Source of the DNA: a virus
Strand: one strand, 5' to 3'
Length of the DNA stretch: 47,690 nucleotides
Virus record (IMG/VR): IMGVR_UViG_3300037010_000943
Coordinates: 1 to 47,690 of that record
Below the pieces are notes generated by a model that saw nothing but the letters and a program-made list of their open reading frames with translations, was not told the DNA's origin and made no database searches. The position numbers were made by a program, and so were the translations under genes. Within the stretch, counting starts at the first letter, position 1. The number at the start of each line of letters is the position of its first letter. Positions 35,235 to 44,565 of this stretch are shown piece after piece.

Positions 35235-35693
35235 ATGCCTGCTTATACCAATGTTCCTGTCGCCGTATCTGGGGCCTATGGTACTGCCTCACCCGCTAGT
35301 GGGTGGGTTTCTGGTGCAGCAGTAGATATCAGCGCCGAGCTAACCTTTGAATACGGGACTTCGGGGACGAACGAACTCTTTTATTCAGAAATCACCAGTA
35401 TTACCGGGGATCATGGTACATTTTACCCTACCACTACCACTACATATAACATGCATGTGTATTGGTACTGGGAGATAGTTGATAAGTATGACGATTCGGT
35501 AATATCCTCTGACTATGGGGATGGGCCAGCCTCGATAACTGTTACAATTCCAGCCAAAATTACTTCATTCACCTTATCTCCCACCCCAGACCCTCAAAAT
35601 GTGTTATTTGGGACTCCGCTAACCCTAAATGGTCAATTTGTCAATCAAACTAGTGGCACTATCACTAATACCTATGTGAACCCCAACAACTAA
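35235..35693 (+). CDS. Small virion-associated beta protein with a truncated Ig-like end
   Basis: A 152-residue protein with an AAGGAG site. Residues 1 to about 105 are a beta domain rich in Tyr/Trp (TTTTTYNMHVYWYWEIVDKY). The last 45 residues (ITSFTLSPTPDPQNVLFGT) match the opening strands of the Ig-like repeats in the next gene, but the domain stops half-way. The next gene begins one base after its stop in another frame, so the pair may once have been one protein. No slippery site joins them now. Confidence 0.6.
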   Translation: MPAYTNVPVAVSGAYGTASPASGWVSGAAVDISAELTFEYGTSGTNELFYSEITSITGDHGTFYPTTTTTYNMHVYWYWEIVDKYDDSVISSDYGDGPASITVTIPAKITSFTLSPTPDPQNVLFGTPLTLNGQFVNQTSGTITNTYVNPNN

Positions 35694-35694
35694 T

Positions 35695-38600
35695 ATGCCA
35701 GTTCCTCCTCCCTCCCCACCCAATCTAACCACTACACTGGTCACTAACCCCGTTAGTGGCACAAATTACTATACAACAGCTACTCATCCAGGAACAAATT
35801 ATTATGATTTGACGGTTCAGCCTGGGGGAGACACAAAAAGAATTGAAATTAGGGTTTTAAGTCCAGGGGCCAACCCTCCTTCCGGCCCTACCTATATGAC
35901 CGTCAATGGACTAGCCATGTTCAGTCAAGGCGGCGCACTAGATGTCTACTCCCCCGTGCTTTCATGGAATGCACATGGTTACGGCACTTTATTGGTGATG
36001 AATGCAACCACTGTTCAATGGACCGCCCCCTCCACCCCAGGTACATATTTAGTCTCCAATGATTATTCCTCAGGATCGCTCGGAGTTGTTTCTTCCAATG
36101 GTACATGGGTAACTGTTGTTGCTGCACCCACCGCTTCGTTAACTGGTGGGGTCACCATTACAAACGGTGGTTCCTGCCCCCTAACTCCCTCATTCACAGG
36201 GGGGACCGGAGTAGTTCAACCCGGAAGCATCTCAGTCACTTCTGGAACCTCCTTCAATGTTTCCCCTACTTCAAACACCACCTACACTCTAACTGTAACA
36301 AATGCCGCAGGGGATACTGCTACCTCCTCCACCACTGTTATAGTGGTTGCTGCACCCAGCATCTCCTCATTTACAGCTTCGCCCTCTCCAATTACCGCTG
36401 GTGCAACTTCGAACTTAGTCCCCACTTTTTCAGGTGGCACTTGCTATATCGGAACTTCTCCTGGCGGAACCCAAATTACTGCTAATGCCTCAAGTGGATC
36501 AAGTTATTCAGTTACTCCAGGCACTACCACTATTTACTATATGACAGTTACCAATGCGGCTGGGGCTACGGCTACCGCGCAGGTTCAGATTACTGTTCTA
36601 CCAGTTCCAACGGCCTCGATTGTATGGAGCAGTGCTGGGACTGTGCCCTACGGAACTTGGGAAGGGGTTACTGCAACCTTCTCTGGCGGAACCGCCGTCA
36701 TCGGCTCCTCTCAGGGTGCCTCCGATTGGGTAAACGGGGCCACTTCCGGCACCCTCTACGGGATTACATCTTCATTAACTGGCACTCTCACCGCATGGGT
36801 TCGCGTGACCAATGGCGCAGGCACTTCTGTTGATGCCTCCGCAACTGTAAGTGTTCAGACCCCCGCTATTGCCGCTATCACTGGTGGAGGGGGTTATGTA
36901 ACCACAGGCTACACTAGAACCCTCTCCACAACCGTAACAGGTGCCGTAAATACTAATGTGAATTGGACTGTAAACACCGGATCAGTATCTCCAACCACAA
37001 CAGCAAGTGGGGCTAACACCACTTTCACCGCAGGACTCCCAGGTGTTGCAACCTTCACCGCTTACGCAGTTAACGGAGCAACTGTACAAACTACGATTAC
37101 CGTTGTCGCCGCACCAGCCATCTCATCCTTTACAACCAATAAAACCACTTCCACTACCGGATCTCAGGTAGTCCTAACCCCGACCTTTTCAAACGGAACC
37201 GGAAGTATTGACAATGGAATTGGTGCAGTCTCTTCAGGAACCTCCTACAGTGTTTATCCAACCTCCTCCACTACCTACACTCTAACTGTTACTAACCAAG
37301 CTGGTCAAACAGCCACTTCAACCGTGAATGTGACTGTAATTCCAAACCCCTCCATTTCCTCCTTCACAGCTTCTCCATCTAGCATTTCCGCAGGATCTTC
37401 CTCTACTTTGACCGGATCTTTCACGGGAGGAACTGGATCTATTAATCAAAGTGTTGGAGCCGTAACTTCCGGTGTCGGAAAATCCGTCACCAATATCACT
37501 ACCACCACTACCTACACCCTTACTGTAGATAACGGGGCAGGGACAACAACCACAGCTAACGCTACCGTAACTGTATATCCGCTTCCTGCTGCCTCTTCAC
37601 TAACCAACTCTTCGCCTGGTAGTAAGCTAACTGTGGGTCAATCCACCACCATTACTCCAACATTCTCTAACGGAACTGGAGCGGTTGTTTTTTCTGGGGT
37701 ATCTAGCGGAAGTTTAGGAGCCGTAACCTCGGGTTCTGGTGTTTCTAGCGGAGCATTGAACACTCCAGGCGTTGTTACCTTCACCTTAACTGTTACCAAC
37801 CCCGTTGGGGCCACAGCACAGACCACAACTGCTGTGACAGTCTACGCTATGCCTGTCGCAAGCTCTCTGACCTCCACTTCCACGACCATTACCGCAGGGT
37901 CTAGTGTAACTATTACTCCAACATTCTCTAGTGGAACTGGTAGCATCGACAATGGTGTTGGAGCCGTAACCTCGGGTTCTGGATATGTAGTTTCTCCAGC
38001 TTCCACCACAACCTTCACTCTGACTGTAACCAATCCTGCTGGCTATTCAGTGACTCAGAATGTCACTATCACCGTTGTCGCCGCACCTACAATCCCAACC
38101 TTTACTACTTCTCTAGCCGCTGTTACTGATGGAACCACCGTTACCTTGGTTTGGACTACTACCGGAGCTACTTCGGCCTCTATCAATCAGGGTGTCGGGT
38201 CTGTCGGAGTTAATTCCAGTACGATTGTCACTCCTCCAAGTAGTGCCGCAACCACATACACTTTAACGGCCACAAATGCCGCAGGAACTTCTGTAACTAG
38301 AACTGTGACCGTAACGGCTTGGGCACCACCCACCATTTCTAGCTTCACCTCCTCCTCCTTAACTCCCTTGCATGGTGCTTCAGTAAACTTGAACGGCGTA
38401 TACACCGCTCCTGGTGGTGGAACTGCAACTGTCGATAACGGAATTGGTGCAATCTCTTCTGGTGTTGACAAGGCCACTCCAACTCTACCTACAAACCCTG
38501 TTCAATCTGGGTCTGCGCCCATCACTTACACTCTAACAGTGACTAATGTAGTCGGTGCCTCTACGACTGCATCTGTAACTATCACCCCTCAGCTTGTAGT

Positions 38601-41166
38601 TGTAGGGACTCCTACTCCTGCTGGGGCCATTGGAGTCAATACCACTAAGTCCTACAGTGCAACCGTGACTGGAGCCGTGGATACCACCGTAACTTGGTCC
38701 CACACAGGCGTAACTGGAAGTTGGGTTGGAAACCAATTCACTCCCACTTCAACCGGAACCGCCACAATCCGTGCCACCTCTGTTGCCAACGCCGCTAAAA
38801 ATAGCTCCAATAGCGGAACTGGTGATCTAACTGTTGTCACAGCCGCATCTCCAACTGGATCTCTAGCCGCTTCAACCCTAGCTCCGCTAAGAGGTGCTAC
38901 CAATGTAACCATCACTCCAACTCACAACGGTTCTTCTGCGATTATTGGAACTACCTTAGGTGGGAGCGACATTTCTGCTAATGCCGCAACTGGTGTTAGC
39001 ATCGCTGTTCAGACTGGCGGATTTACTTCTCCCATCACCTACTATTTGAGGGTTACCAGCTTAGCTGGGGTTGTTTATGATGCTCCATCCGTTACCATCA
39101 CTCCTCAAACCGTGTCAGTGGCCGTGTCCCCAACTACCGCCTCACCTCAAGTTGGCGGAACCGTCAATTTAACCGCAACGGTAACAGGGGCTACAGACAA
39201 CACCGTAACTTGGTCTGTAGCCACTGTAGGGAGTGGTCTAACGCCTAGTGCCACCACCGCTGTTTTCGTAGCACCAGCCGTACCAGGAACTTACACCATC
39301 TATGCCGCATCCGTGTCTGATCCTACAAAGAACGCCACTTGTGTAATCACCATTCCAACCGTCACCATCTCTGCTTCCGCAGTAAAAACCACTCTTCTTG
39401 CCGGAGAGACAACTAACTGCTCAGCAACCGTCACCAACGCAGTAAACACCGCTGTAACTTGGTCCATTGATGGAGGAGCTTCGGCTGTTAATGGTTCTAT
39501 CACCGTAGGTGGTGTATACACCGCTGGAACCGGAACAGGAACCGTAGTCAGAGCAACATCCGTAGCTGACGCAACCAAATCTGCTACTATCACCATGACG
39601 GTTAGTGCCATCACTGTCTCTGTAGCACCAACCTCTACCTCTGTTGCCATCAACGGCACCACCACCCTCACTCCAACCGTTTCTGGTGCAGTCGTAGGGC
39701 TACAGGGAGTCACTTGGTCAGTAGATGGTGGAGCAACCTATGGAACCGTTAACTCTAGTGGTGTGTATACTGCCCCAGCTACCTCACCCTCGGGTGGAAT
39801 TGCAACTGTTAGGGCCACATCCACAGCTAACCCCGCCAAGTCAGGAACCTCCGCTGTCACAGTGGTCAATCTTCCTGTAATTTCAGGGTTCACTAGTTCC
39901 GTAGTCTCTCCTCAGGTCGGCCAAACCTACACCCTAACCGCCACCTTCTCTGGAGGAACTGGATCTGTCAATCAGGGTGTTGGAGCCGTGACCTCTGGGA
40001 CCCCAACTGCACCTAGAACCGCCACCCTAACCGCAGTTACTTTCACTCTCACCGCTACAAATGCCATTTCTGGAAGCACCCAACGAAGTCTAACGGTAAC
40101 TCCTCAGACTGTTTCTGTTTCAGTCCTACCTACAACGAAGACCCTACTAGCAGGAGAGTCGGCTACCTTCGCATCCTCTGTAACCGGAGCCGTAGACACT
40201 TCGGTCATCTGGTCTACTACCTATGGCACAATTAACGCCTCGGGCCAGTTCACAGCACCTCTAACTTCGGTTCCTGGAAATACGCTGACTGTCACCGCAA
40301 CCTCTGTTGCTGATCCCTCCAAGTCTGCCTCCGCTACTGTAACGATGACTCCCGTTGTAGTGACTGTTCTAGCGACTAAGGTCTTGACGATTGGAACTAC
40401 CTTCACAACGCCTGCCACTGTGACCGGAGCAGTTAATACCTCTGTAACTTGGTCTATCGCATCCGGGGTAGGGTCTGTTTCAAACGGAAATACCTACAAC
40501 GCTTCTACAGTCGGGACCAGTGTTCTGAGAGCAACTTCAGTCATTGATCCAACTAAATACGCTGATTGTGTTATTACCGTAGTGGGGGCCGGAGAGATCT
40601 CCTCGTTCTCCGCCACCTCCCCCAATTACGGTGGATTTGCCGTTCTAACCCCTGTTTTTGCCTCTGGAACTGCAACAATCACTCCAACACTCCCTGGAAA
40701 CCCCAGCATCATAAGAAGTGGTCAAGGCTACGATACCGGGCCTTTGACTGCTAAATCTAATGTCTTCACCCTGACTGTGACTAACGCCGCAGGTGATCAT
40801 ACCTCTGTGGATGTCACTGTAACCGTCCCAACCGTTATTCTTAACGGCCCAACCGTTCCAGGTGTTGCCGCATCAAACACCGCCATTGTTCTAGTCAATT
40901 CTGTCACAAAGATTAGCGCAACAGCTACTTACTGCGTAGATACCTCTGTAAGTTGGACCTGTAGTGTTGGGAACCTCTCTGTTTCCACCTCCAACTCCCC
41001 AGATAACTTCATCTACTGGACTGCACCATCGGTGGCCCACCCATTGGGTGACCCAGCCTACATCACCGCAACCTCCGTTGCCGATCCCACCATAACTCGC
41101 ACTATTCCAATTATTGTGGCCTACCCTGTCTACTCTGGAAAGAAATCTGCCCTAGCTTCCTCTTAA
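35695..41166 (+). CDS. Giant Ig-like repeat protein, probable surface adhesin or fibre
   Basis: A 1823-residue protein made almost wholly of about twenty Ig-like domains of 75 to 90 residues. From about residue 140 to 960 most repeats begin 'xISSFTASPSSI' and end 'TYTLTVTNAAG...VTV'. From about residue 965 onward many are Big2-type with an AVxTxVTWS core and ATSVADPxKSA. There is no signal peptide or catalytic motif. Ig-like domains on phage virions bind bacterial surface carbohydrates weakly, helping adsorption. There is no ribosome site, so translation probably couples to the preceding gene. Several repeats are near-identical at the DNA level, which favours domain shuffling. Confidence 0.9.
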   Translation: MPVPPPSPPNLTTTLVTNPVSGTNYYTTATHPGTNYYDLTVQPGGDTKRIEIRVLSPGANPPSGPTYMTVNGLAMFSQGGALDVYSPVLSWNAHGYGTLLVMNATTVQWTAPSTPGTYLVSNDYSSGSLGVVSSNGTWVTVVAAPTASLTGGVTITNGGSCPLTPSFTGGTGVVQPGSISVTSGTSFNVSPTSNTTYTLTVTNAAGDTATSSTTVIVVAAPSISSFTASPSPITAGATSNLVPTFSGGTCYIGTSPGGTQITANASSGSSYSVTPGTTTIYYMTVTNAAGATATAQVQITVLPVPTASIVWSSAGTVPYGTWEGVTATFSGGTAVIGSSQGASDWVNGATSGTLYGITSSLTGTLTAWVRVTNGAGTSVDASATVSVQTPAIAAITGGGGYVTTGYTRTLSTTVTGAVNTNVNWTVNTGSVSPTTTASGANTTFTAGLPGVATFTAYAVNGATVQTTITVVAAPAISSFTTNKTTSTTGSQVVLTPTFSNGTGSIDNGIGAVSSGTSYSVYPTSSTTYTLTVTNQAGQTATSTVNVTVIPNPSISSFTASPSSISAGSSSTLTGSFTGGTGSINQSVGAVTSGVGKSVTNITTTTTYTLTVDNGAGTTTTANATVTVYPLPAASSLTNSSPGSKLTVGQSTTITPTFSNGTGAVVFSGVSSGSLGAVTSGSGVSSGALNTPGVVTFTLTVTNPVGATAQTTTAVTVYAMPVASSLTSTSTTITAGSSVTITPTFSSGTGSIDNGVGAVTSGSGYVVSPASTTTFTLTVTNPAGYSVTQNVTITVVAAPTIPTFTTSLAAVTDGTTVTLVWTTTGATSASINQGVGSVGVNSSTIVTPPSSAATTYTLTATNAAGTSVTRTVTVTAWAPPTISSFTSSSLTPLHGASVNLNGVYTAPGGGTATVDNGIGAISSGVDKATPTLPTNPVQSGSAPITYTLTVTNVVGASTTASVTITPQLVVVGTPTPAGAIGVNTTKSYSATVTGAVDTTVTWSHTGVTGSWVGNQFTPTSTGTATIRATSVANAAKNSSNSGTGDLTVVTAASPTGSLAASTLAPLRGATNVTITPTHNGSSAIIGTTLGGSDISANAATGVSIAVQTGGFTSPITYYLRVTSLAGVVYDAPSVTITPQTVSVAVSPTTASPQVGGTVNLTATVTGATDNTVTWSVATVGSGLTPSATTAVFVAPAVPGTYTIYAASVSDPTKNATCVITIPTVTISASAVKTTLLAGETTNCSATVTNAVNTAVTWSIDGGASAVNGSITVGGVYTAGTGTGTVVRATSVADATKSATITMTVSAITVSVAPTSTSVAINGTTTLTPTVSGAVVGLQGVTWSVDGGATYGTVNSSGVYTAPATSPSGGIATVRATSTANPAKSGTSAVTVVNLPVISGFTSSVVSPQVGQTYTLTATFSGGTGSVNQGVGAVTSGTPTAPRTATLTAVTFTLTATNAISGSTQRSLTVTPQTVSVSVLPTTKTLLAGESATFASSVTGAVDTSVIWSTTYGTINASGQFTAPLTSVPGNTLTVTATSVADPSKSASATVTMTPVVVTVLATKVLTIGTTFTTPATVTGAVNTSVTWSIASGVGSVSNGNTYNASTVGTSVLRATSVIDPTKYADCVITVVGAGEISSFSATSPNYGGFAVLTPVFASGTATITPTLPGNPSIIRSGQGYDTGPLTAKSNVFTLTVTNAAGDHTSVDVTVTVPTVILNGPTVPGVAASNTAIVLVNSVTKISATATYCVDTSVSWTCSVGNLSVSTSNSPDNFIYWTAPSVAHPLGDPAYITATSVADPTITRTIPIIVAYPVYSGKKSALASS

Positions 41167-41172
41167 AACCAG

Positions 41173-41178
41173 TATAAT
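41173..41178 (+). promoter_or_regulatory. AGTATAAT promoter before the replication cluster
   Basis: TATAAT seven bases after the stop of the Ig-like gene, 30 bases before GTG 41203. The upstream TTG element seen at some other promoters is absent at 26 bases. It would start the cluster 41203-47572. Confidence 0.5.
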
Positions 41179-41202
41179 AAGGTGAGGCTAGGAGGACGAA
41201 CA

Positions 41203-41841
41203 GTGGAGTCGTATGAGGATTTCTATTCATTACTAGAGAAGTTGAAGGCAAAAGGCCAGAAATTCGATGGAAAAACCCTGAAAAAGTTGGCATACCATCA
41301 ACTTGATCTAGCCGCCATTGGAAATGCTGGCCCATGCAAGTGTTCAAGCGGGTTAGTTCGCAAAGAGAAGATGCTTCGCCGCCATGCCTTTGTTGCAAAG
41401 CCAACGATTGATGACGATAGGGACTATTTGGAGCAGACTGGTATGCTTGATGGGGTTTTGGATGACCGTAACCACAATACCGGCTTTCCGAGATGGGAAG
41501 AACTCTCTAATATTCTAAAGCTTTGGTTCAAACTCTGTTGTATTGAGATTCACCTAGATTCTCCCAACATTCGATTGACCGAAGCTATTGCTCTATTTAA
41601 GAAATGTGCCGCAGAAGGTAGCATCCCTCATCAGTTAGCCCTGATGCATATTTCGGAATTCCAGTCCATCCTTCAAATGACCAAGAGATTGAATGATGAA
41701 ACCATCAGGAACGCCTGTAACCAAGCAGCATACACCCTGAAAGAATTCATGACCCCTGATGATGTTGAAATAGCCGACAACAAGACCCTAGACAATTACT
41801 CATGCAGTTCCTACTGTTTCCGAGCCATTAATGAACATTGA
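41203..41841 (+). CDS. Unknown protein upstream of the helicase
   Basis: A 212-residue protein starting at GTG 41203, eight bases after AGGAGG; the earlier GTG at 41182 lies before that ribosome site. A CKCSSG motif near residue 46 and several charged helices (YEDFYSLLEKLKAKG, LALMHISEFQSILQMTKRL) are visible. No known family. Its last 11 bases overlap the helicase start, so it is translated with it and may be a replication accessory factor. Confidence 0.65.
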   Translation: MESYEDFYSLLEKLKAKGQKFDGKTLKKLAYHQLDLAAIGNAGPCKCSSGLVRKEKMLRRHAFVAKPTIDDDRDYLEQTGMLDGVLDDRNHNTGFPRWEELSNILKLWFKLCCIEIHLDSPNIRLTEAIALFKKCAAEGSIPHQLALMHISEFQSILQMTKRLNDETIRNACNQAAYTLKEFMTPDDVEIADNKTLDNYSCSSYCFRAINEH

Positions 41842-44467
41842 TAGCCTCAAAGCAGGCTTCCCATTCCCAGAAATTAGACCATCCCAAGAGAAGGCACTAG
41901 AGAAATTAGCCTCCAATCTTGAGAAGGGTAAGCGATTCTCCATTTTTGAACTCCCGACAGGCATAGGTAAGTGTTTGGACCCTCTAACCCCAGTAATGTT
42001 GTTTTCTGGTGAAGTAGTCCCAGCCAACAGTGTCCGTATTGGTGATCTACTAATGGGGCCTGACTCGCTACCAAGGACGGTTATAGCTATCAGTCAGGGG
42101 CTAGATGAGATGTATGAAGTGACTCCAGTTAAAGGGATGTCTTACAGGGTCAACAAGGAGCATATACTGTCCCTAAAAACTACTCAGAGTGGGGCAACTA
42201 GAAAAATTTCGGAGTTTACAAAAGGCTCAGTTATAAATATTAAAGTTACAGATTATCTTAGTAAATCCAACTACTTTAAATGGTGTGCTAAGGGATACAG
42301 AGTCGGAGTTGATTTTCAAAAACAAGCTAGCTCACCAGTAGACCCTTATTATGTGGGACTTTGGCTAGGGGACGGAACCACTAGTACCCCGACTGAGATT
42401 ACCTCGATGGACTCAGAAATTGTTGATTACCTAACTTCGTTAGCATCCAAGTTTGGGTTAGTCGTGACAACTCGGAGTAACGGCTCAAAAGCTGTAGCTT
42501 ATAATCTAACCACCGGAATAACAGGGGGGAAGCCGGGTAGGAATCCCTTGTTAAATGCCATGAAATGCCTTGGCCTACATAGTAACTCAAAATTTATTCC
42601 AGAATTACTAAAATTTGGAAGCAGAGACACTAGATTAGAGTTGCTAGCCGGATACCTAGACGCTGATGGTTCTAAAGTGTCGGGAGGCTACGAAAGTATT
42701 TCGTCATTGCCTAACCTGTCTAACGCTATAGCATTTGTGGCTCGATCCTTAGGTTTAGCCGCTTATGTAACACCCTGTAAGAAATCTGACCAACACGGGA
42801 CTGTGGGGGACTACTACAGGGTTTCAATAAGCGGGGACTGTAGTGTTATTCCCGTTAAGTTACCAAGGAAAAGACAGGAGCCTAGACTTCAGAAAAAAGA
42901 TGTATTAGTGACTGGGATTTCCGTAAAAGCAACTGGAGTCGGGCCATTTTACGGCTTTACTCTGGACGGGGACGGGTTGTTTTTATTGGGGGATTTTACC
43001 GTCACCCATAACTCTGGCTTAGCCCTGAGTGTGGTTCAAGCCGCAGCTAAGGAACCCCAAAGTAAACCCTACACCTCTGGAGGGACGATCCTCACATCTC
43101 AAAAAATCCTTCAACAGCAATACCAAAATGAATTTGAACACCTAAATCTAATGGACCTAAGAGGTGCCTCTAACTACACTTGCACCGAACACGAAGACAC
43201 CACCTGTGATATCGGTCAACAACTTAACCGAATCTCCGGTAATGTTTGCTCTGTCTGCCCCTACAGGCAGGCTAAATCGGCATTTATGTCCCAACCTAAC
43301 GGGGTTACCAATTTTAGCTACTTCTTAACCGATTCAGCTTACAAAAAAGAGGAGGCAAAAAAGCTTCCTAAGAAGAAAGTTCTAGTTATTGACGAAGCTC
43401 ACAATACTGAATCATCCTTAGTCGGCCACTCTGAGATCAACATTTCTTCTATTAGAATGGGTGAACTAAATGTTCAACCCCCCAAACGAGTTCTTCAATT
43501 CACTGATATTAAGAGAGCTAAAGATTGGATTAATACCATTTTAAACCCCGCGATCTCCGCTTTGATCGGGCAGCTTGAGATGGAAATGCTGGAGAAAGGT
43601 GGGTCCAGGAGAGAGCTGTTGCCAATTGCAAAACGACTTACTTCTTACGAGCAATTTGCGGAAAATCTGGGTAAATTTATGGAATCTGAGTCCCTATTGT
43701 GGTTTATTAACCAGACTGAGACCGGGATCAACATCAAACCCCTCAGAGGGGATGTATTTGCTGAGGAGCTTTTGTTTAGTCGAGCCGAACACATTGTTAT
43801 GATGTCAGCAACCATCCTAGATCCTAAGACCTTCACCCGTAATCTAGGAATCAACCCCAAAGAGTGTGGTTATATGAGTCTACCCTCAGAATTCCCGGTG
43901 TCAAACCGTCAAGTTATCTTTGCCCCAGCGGGTAGCATGTCCTTCAAGAACTATGACACTACACTACCCAAACTCCTAAAGCGAATTGACAGAGTGCTTA
44001 CCAAGCATAGTGAGGAGAAAGGTATCATCCACTGTAATTCGTTCAAACTTTCACAGCACATCATGGATCATTTTGCTGGAACCCCACATGGCGCTAGGTT
44101 GCTCACACATGACTCTAAAAACCGTGGAATGGTTGTTGACTACCATATGACTAGCTCCAAACCAACGGTCCTTCTAAGCCCCTCTATGACCGAAGGGCTG
44201 GATCTCAGGGACGACCTGTCTAGATTCCAGGTTATAGCTAAGTGTCCTTGGGGAAGTTTGGCAGATCCGTATATTAGAACCAGAATGGAGATGGACGAAA
44301 CTTGGTATACTTGGCAAGCCTGCCTCCACTTGGTTCAGAGTATTGGTCGTTCAGTTAGATCAAAGGATGATTATGCAACAAGTTATATTCTGGATTCAGA
44401 CACTATTAGACTATTTAATTCTGGTATGCTACCAGAATGGTGGTTAGAGGCACTGGAATTCAGATGA
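41831..44467 (+). CDS. dinG: DinG/XPD-family helicase interrupted by an intein
   Basis: The 878-codon ORF encodes a 531-residue superfamily 2 helicase plus a 347-residue intein (residues 48 to 394). The extein shows Walker A ELPTGIGK joined to S after splicing, four iron-sulphur cysteines (C451, C459, C473, C476), Walker B IDEAHNTES (about residue 521) and motif VI QSIGRSVR near the C-terminus. This fits the DinG/XPD group, which unwinds 5'-to-3' on DNA or R-loops with ATP. The intein splits the catalytic GK|S, so the enzyme is inactive until spliced. Its start overlaps the upstream unknown gene and its stop overlaps a 33-residue ORF. Confidence 0.9.
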   Translation: MNIDSLKAGFPFPEIRPSQEKALEKLASNLEKGKRFSIFELPTGIGKCLDPLTPVMLFSGEVVPANSVRIGDLLMGPDSLPRTVIAISQGLDEMYEVTPVKGMSYRVNKEHILSLKTTQSGATRKISEFTKGSVINIKVTDYLSKSNYFKWCAKGYRVGVDFQKQASSPVDPYYVGLWLGDGTTSTPTEITSMDSEIVDYLTSLASKFGLVVTTRSNGSKAVAYNLTTGITGGKPGRNPLLNAMKCLGLHSNSKFIPELLKFGSRDTRLELLAGYLDADGSKVSGGYESISSLPNLSNAIAFVARSLGLAAYVTPCKKSDQHGTVGDYYRVSISGDCSVIPVKLPRKRQEPRLQKKDVLVTGISVKATGVGPFYGFTLDGDGLFLLGDFTVTHNSGLALSVVQAAAKEPQSKPYTSGGTILTSQKILQQQYQNEFEHLNLMDLRGASNYTCTEHEDTTCDIGQQLNRISGNVCSVCPYRQAKSAFMSQPNGVTNFSYFLTDSAYKKEEAKKLPKKKVLVIDEAHNTESSLVGHSEINISSIRMGELNVQPPKRVLQFTDIKRAKDWINTILNPAISALIGQLEMEMLEKGGSRRELLPIAKRLTSYEQFAENLGKFMESESLLWFINQTETGINIKPLRGDVFAEELLFSRAEHIVMMSATILDPKTFTRNLGINPKECGYMSLPSEFPVSNRQVIFAPAGSMSFKNYDTTLPKLLKRIDRVLTKHSEEKGIIHCNSFKLSQHIMDHFAGTPHGARLLTHDSKNRGMVVDYHMTSSKPTVLLSPSMTEGLDLRDDLSRFQVIAKCPWGSLADPYIRTRMEMDETWYTWQACLHLVQSIGRSVRSKDDYATSYILDSDTIRLFNSGMLPEWWLEALEFR
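41972..43012 (+). mobile_element. Endonuclease-bearing intein in the Walker A of the helicase
   Basis: A 347-residue insertion with Cys1 at its first codon and His-Asn at its end, followed by Ser+1: a complete set of splicing residues. LAGLIDADG-type motifs YYVGLWLGDGTTS and LLAGYLDADGSKV indicate an intact homing endonuclease. The first block (CLDPLTPVMLFSGEVVPANS) and last block (FYGFTLDGDGLFLLGDFTV) are canonical intein ends. P-loops are favoured insertion sites because they are highly conserved. Confidence 0.95.
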
Positions 44468-44565
44468 CACCCTTCTTTGCTCTCACCCCTAGTTTCAAGA
44501 AATCGAAAGTTGGTTTGGTTGGAGTCCATCGAATTCAGGTAATAAAGACAGAGGCAGGTAAGTAG
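44464..44565 (+). CDS. 33-residue coupled microORF between two helicase genes
   Basis: ATG overlaps the helicase TGA, and the TAG overlaps the GTG of the next helicase (TAGTG). The peptide is small and basic (MTPFFALTPSFKKSKVGLVG). It may simply guide ribosomes to the next gene, or be a genuine microprotein. Confidence 0.4.
   Translation: MTPFFALTPSFKKSKVGLVGVHRIQVIKTEAGK

Noticed and set aside
35677-35700. Frameshift joining the 152-residue ORF to the giant Ig-like gene
   Set aside because: The window between stops is only about 12 bases and has no slippery run.
37638-40418. Several minus-strand ORFs within the Ig-like gene
   Set aside because: They are shadows of a Thr/Ser/Val-rich repeat gene, low in complexity and without ribosome sites.
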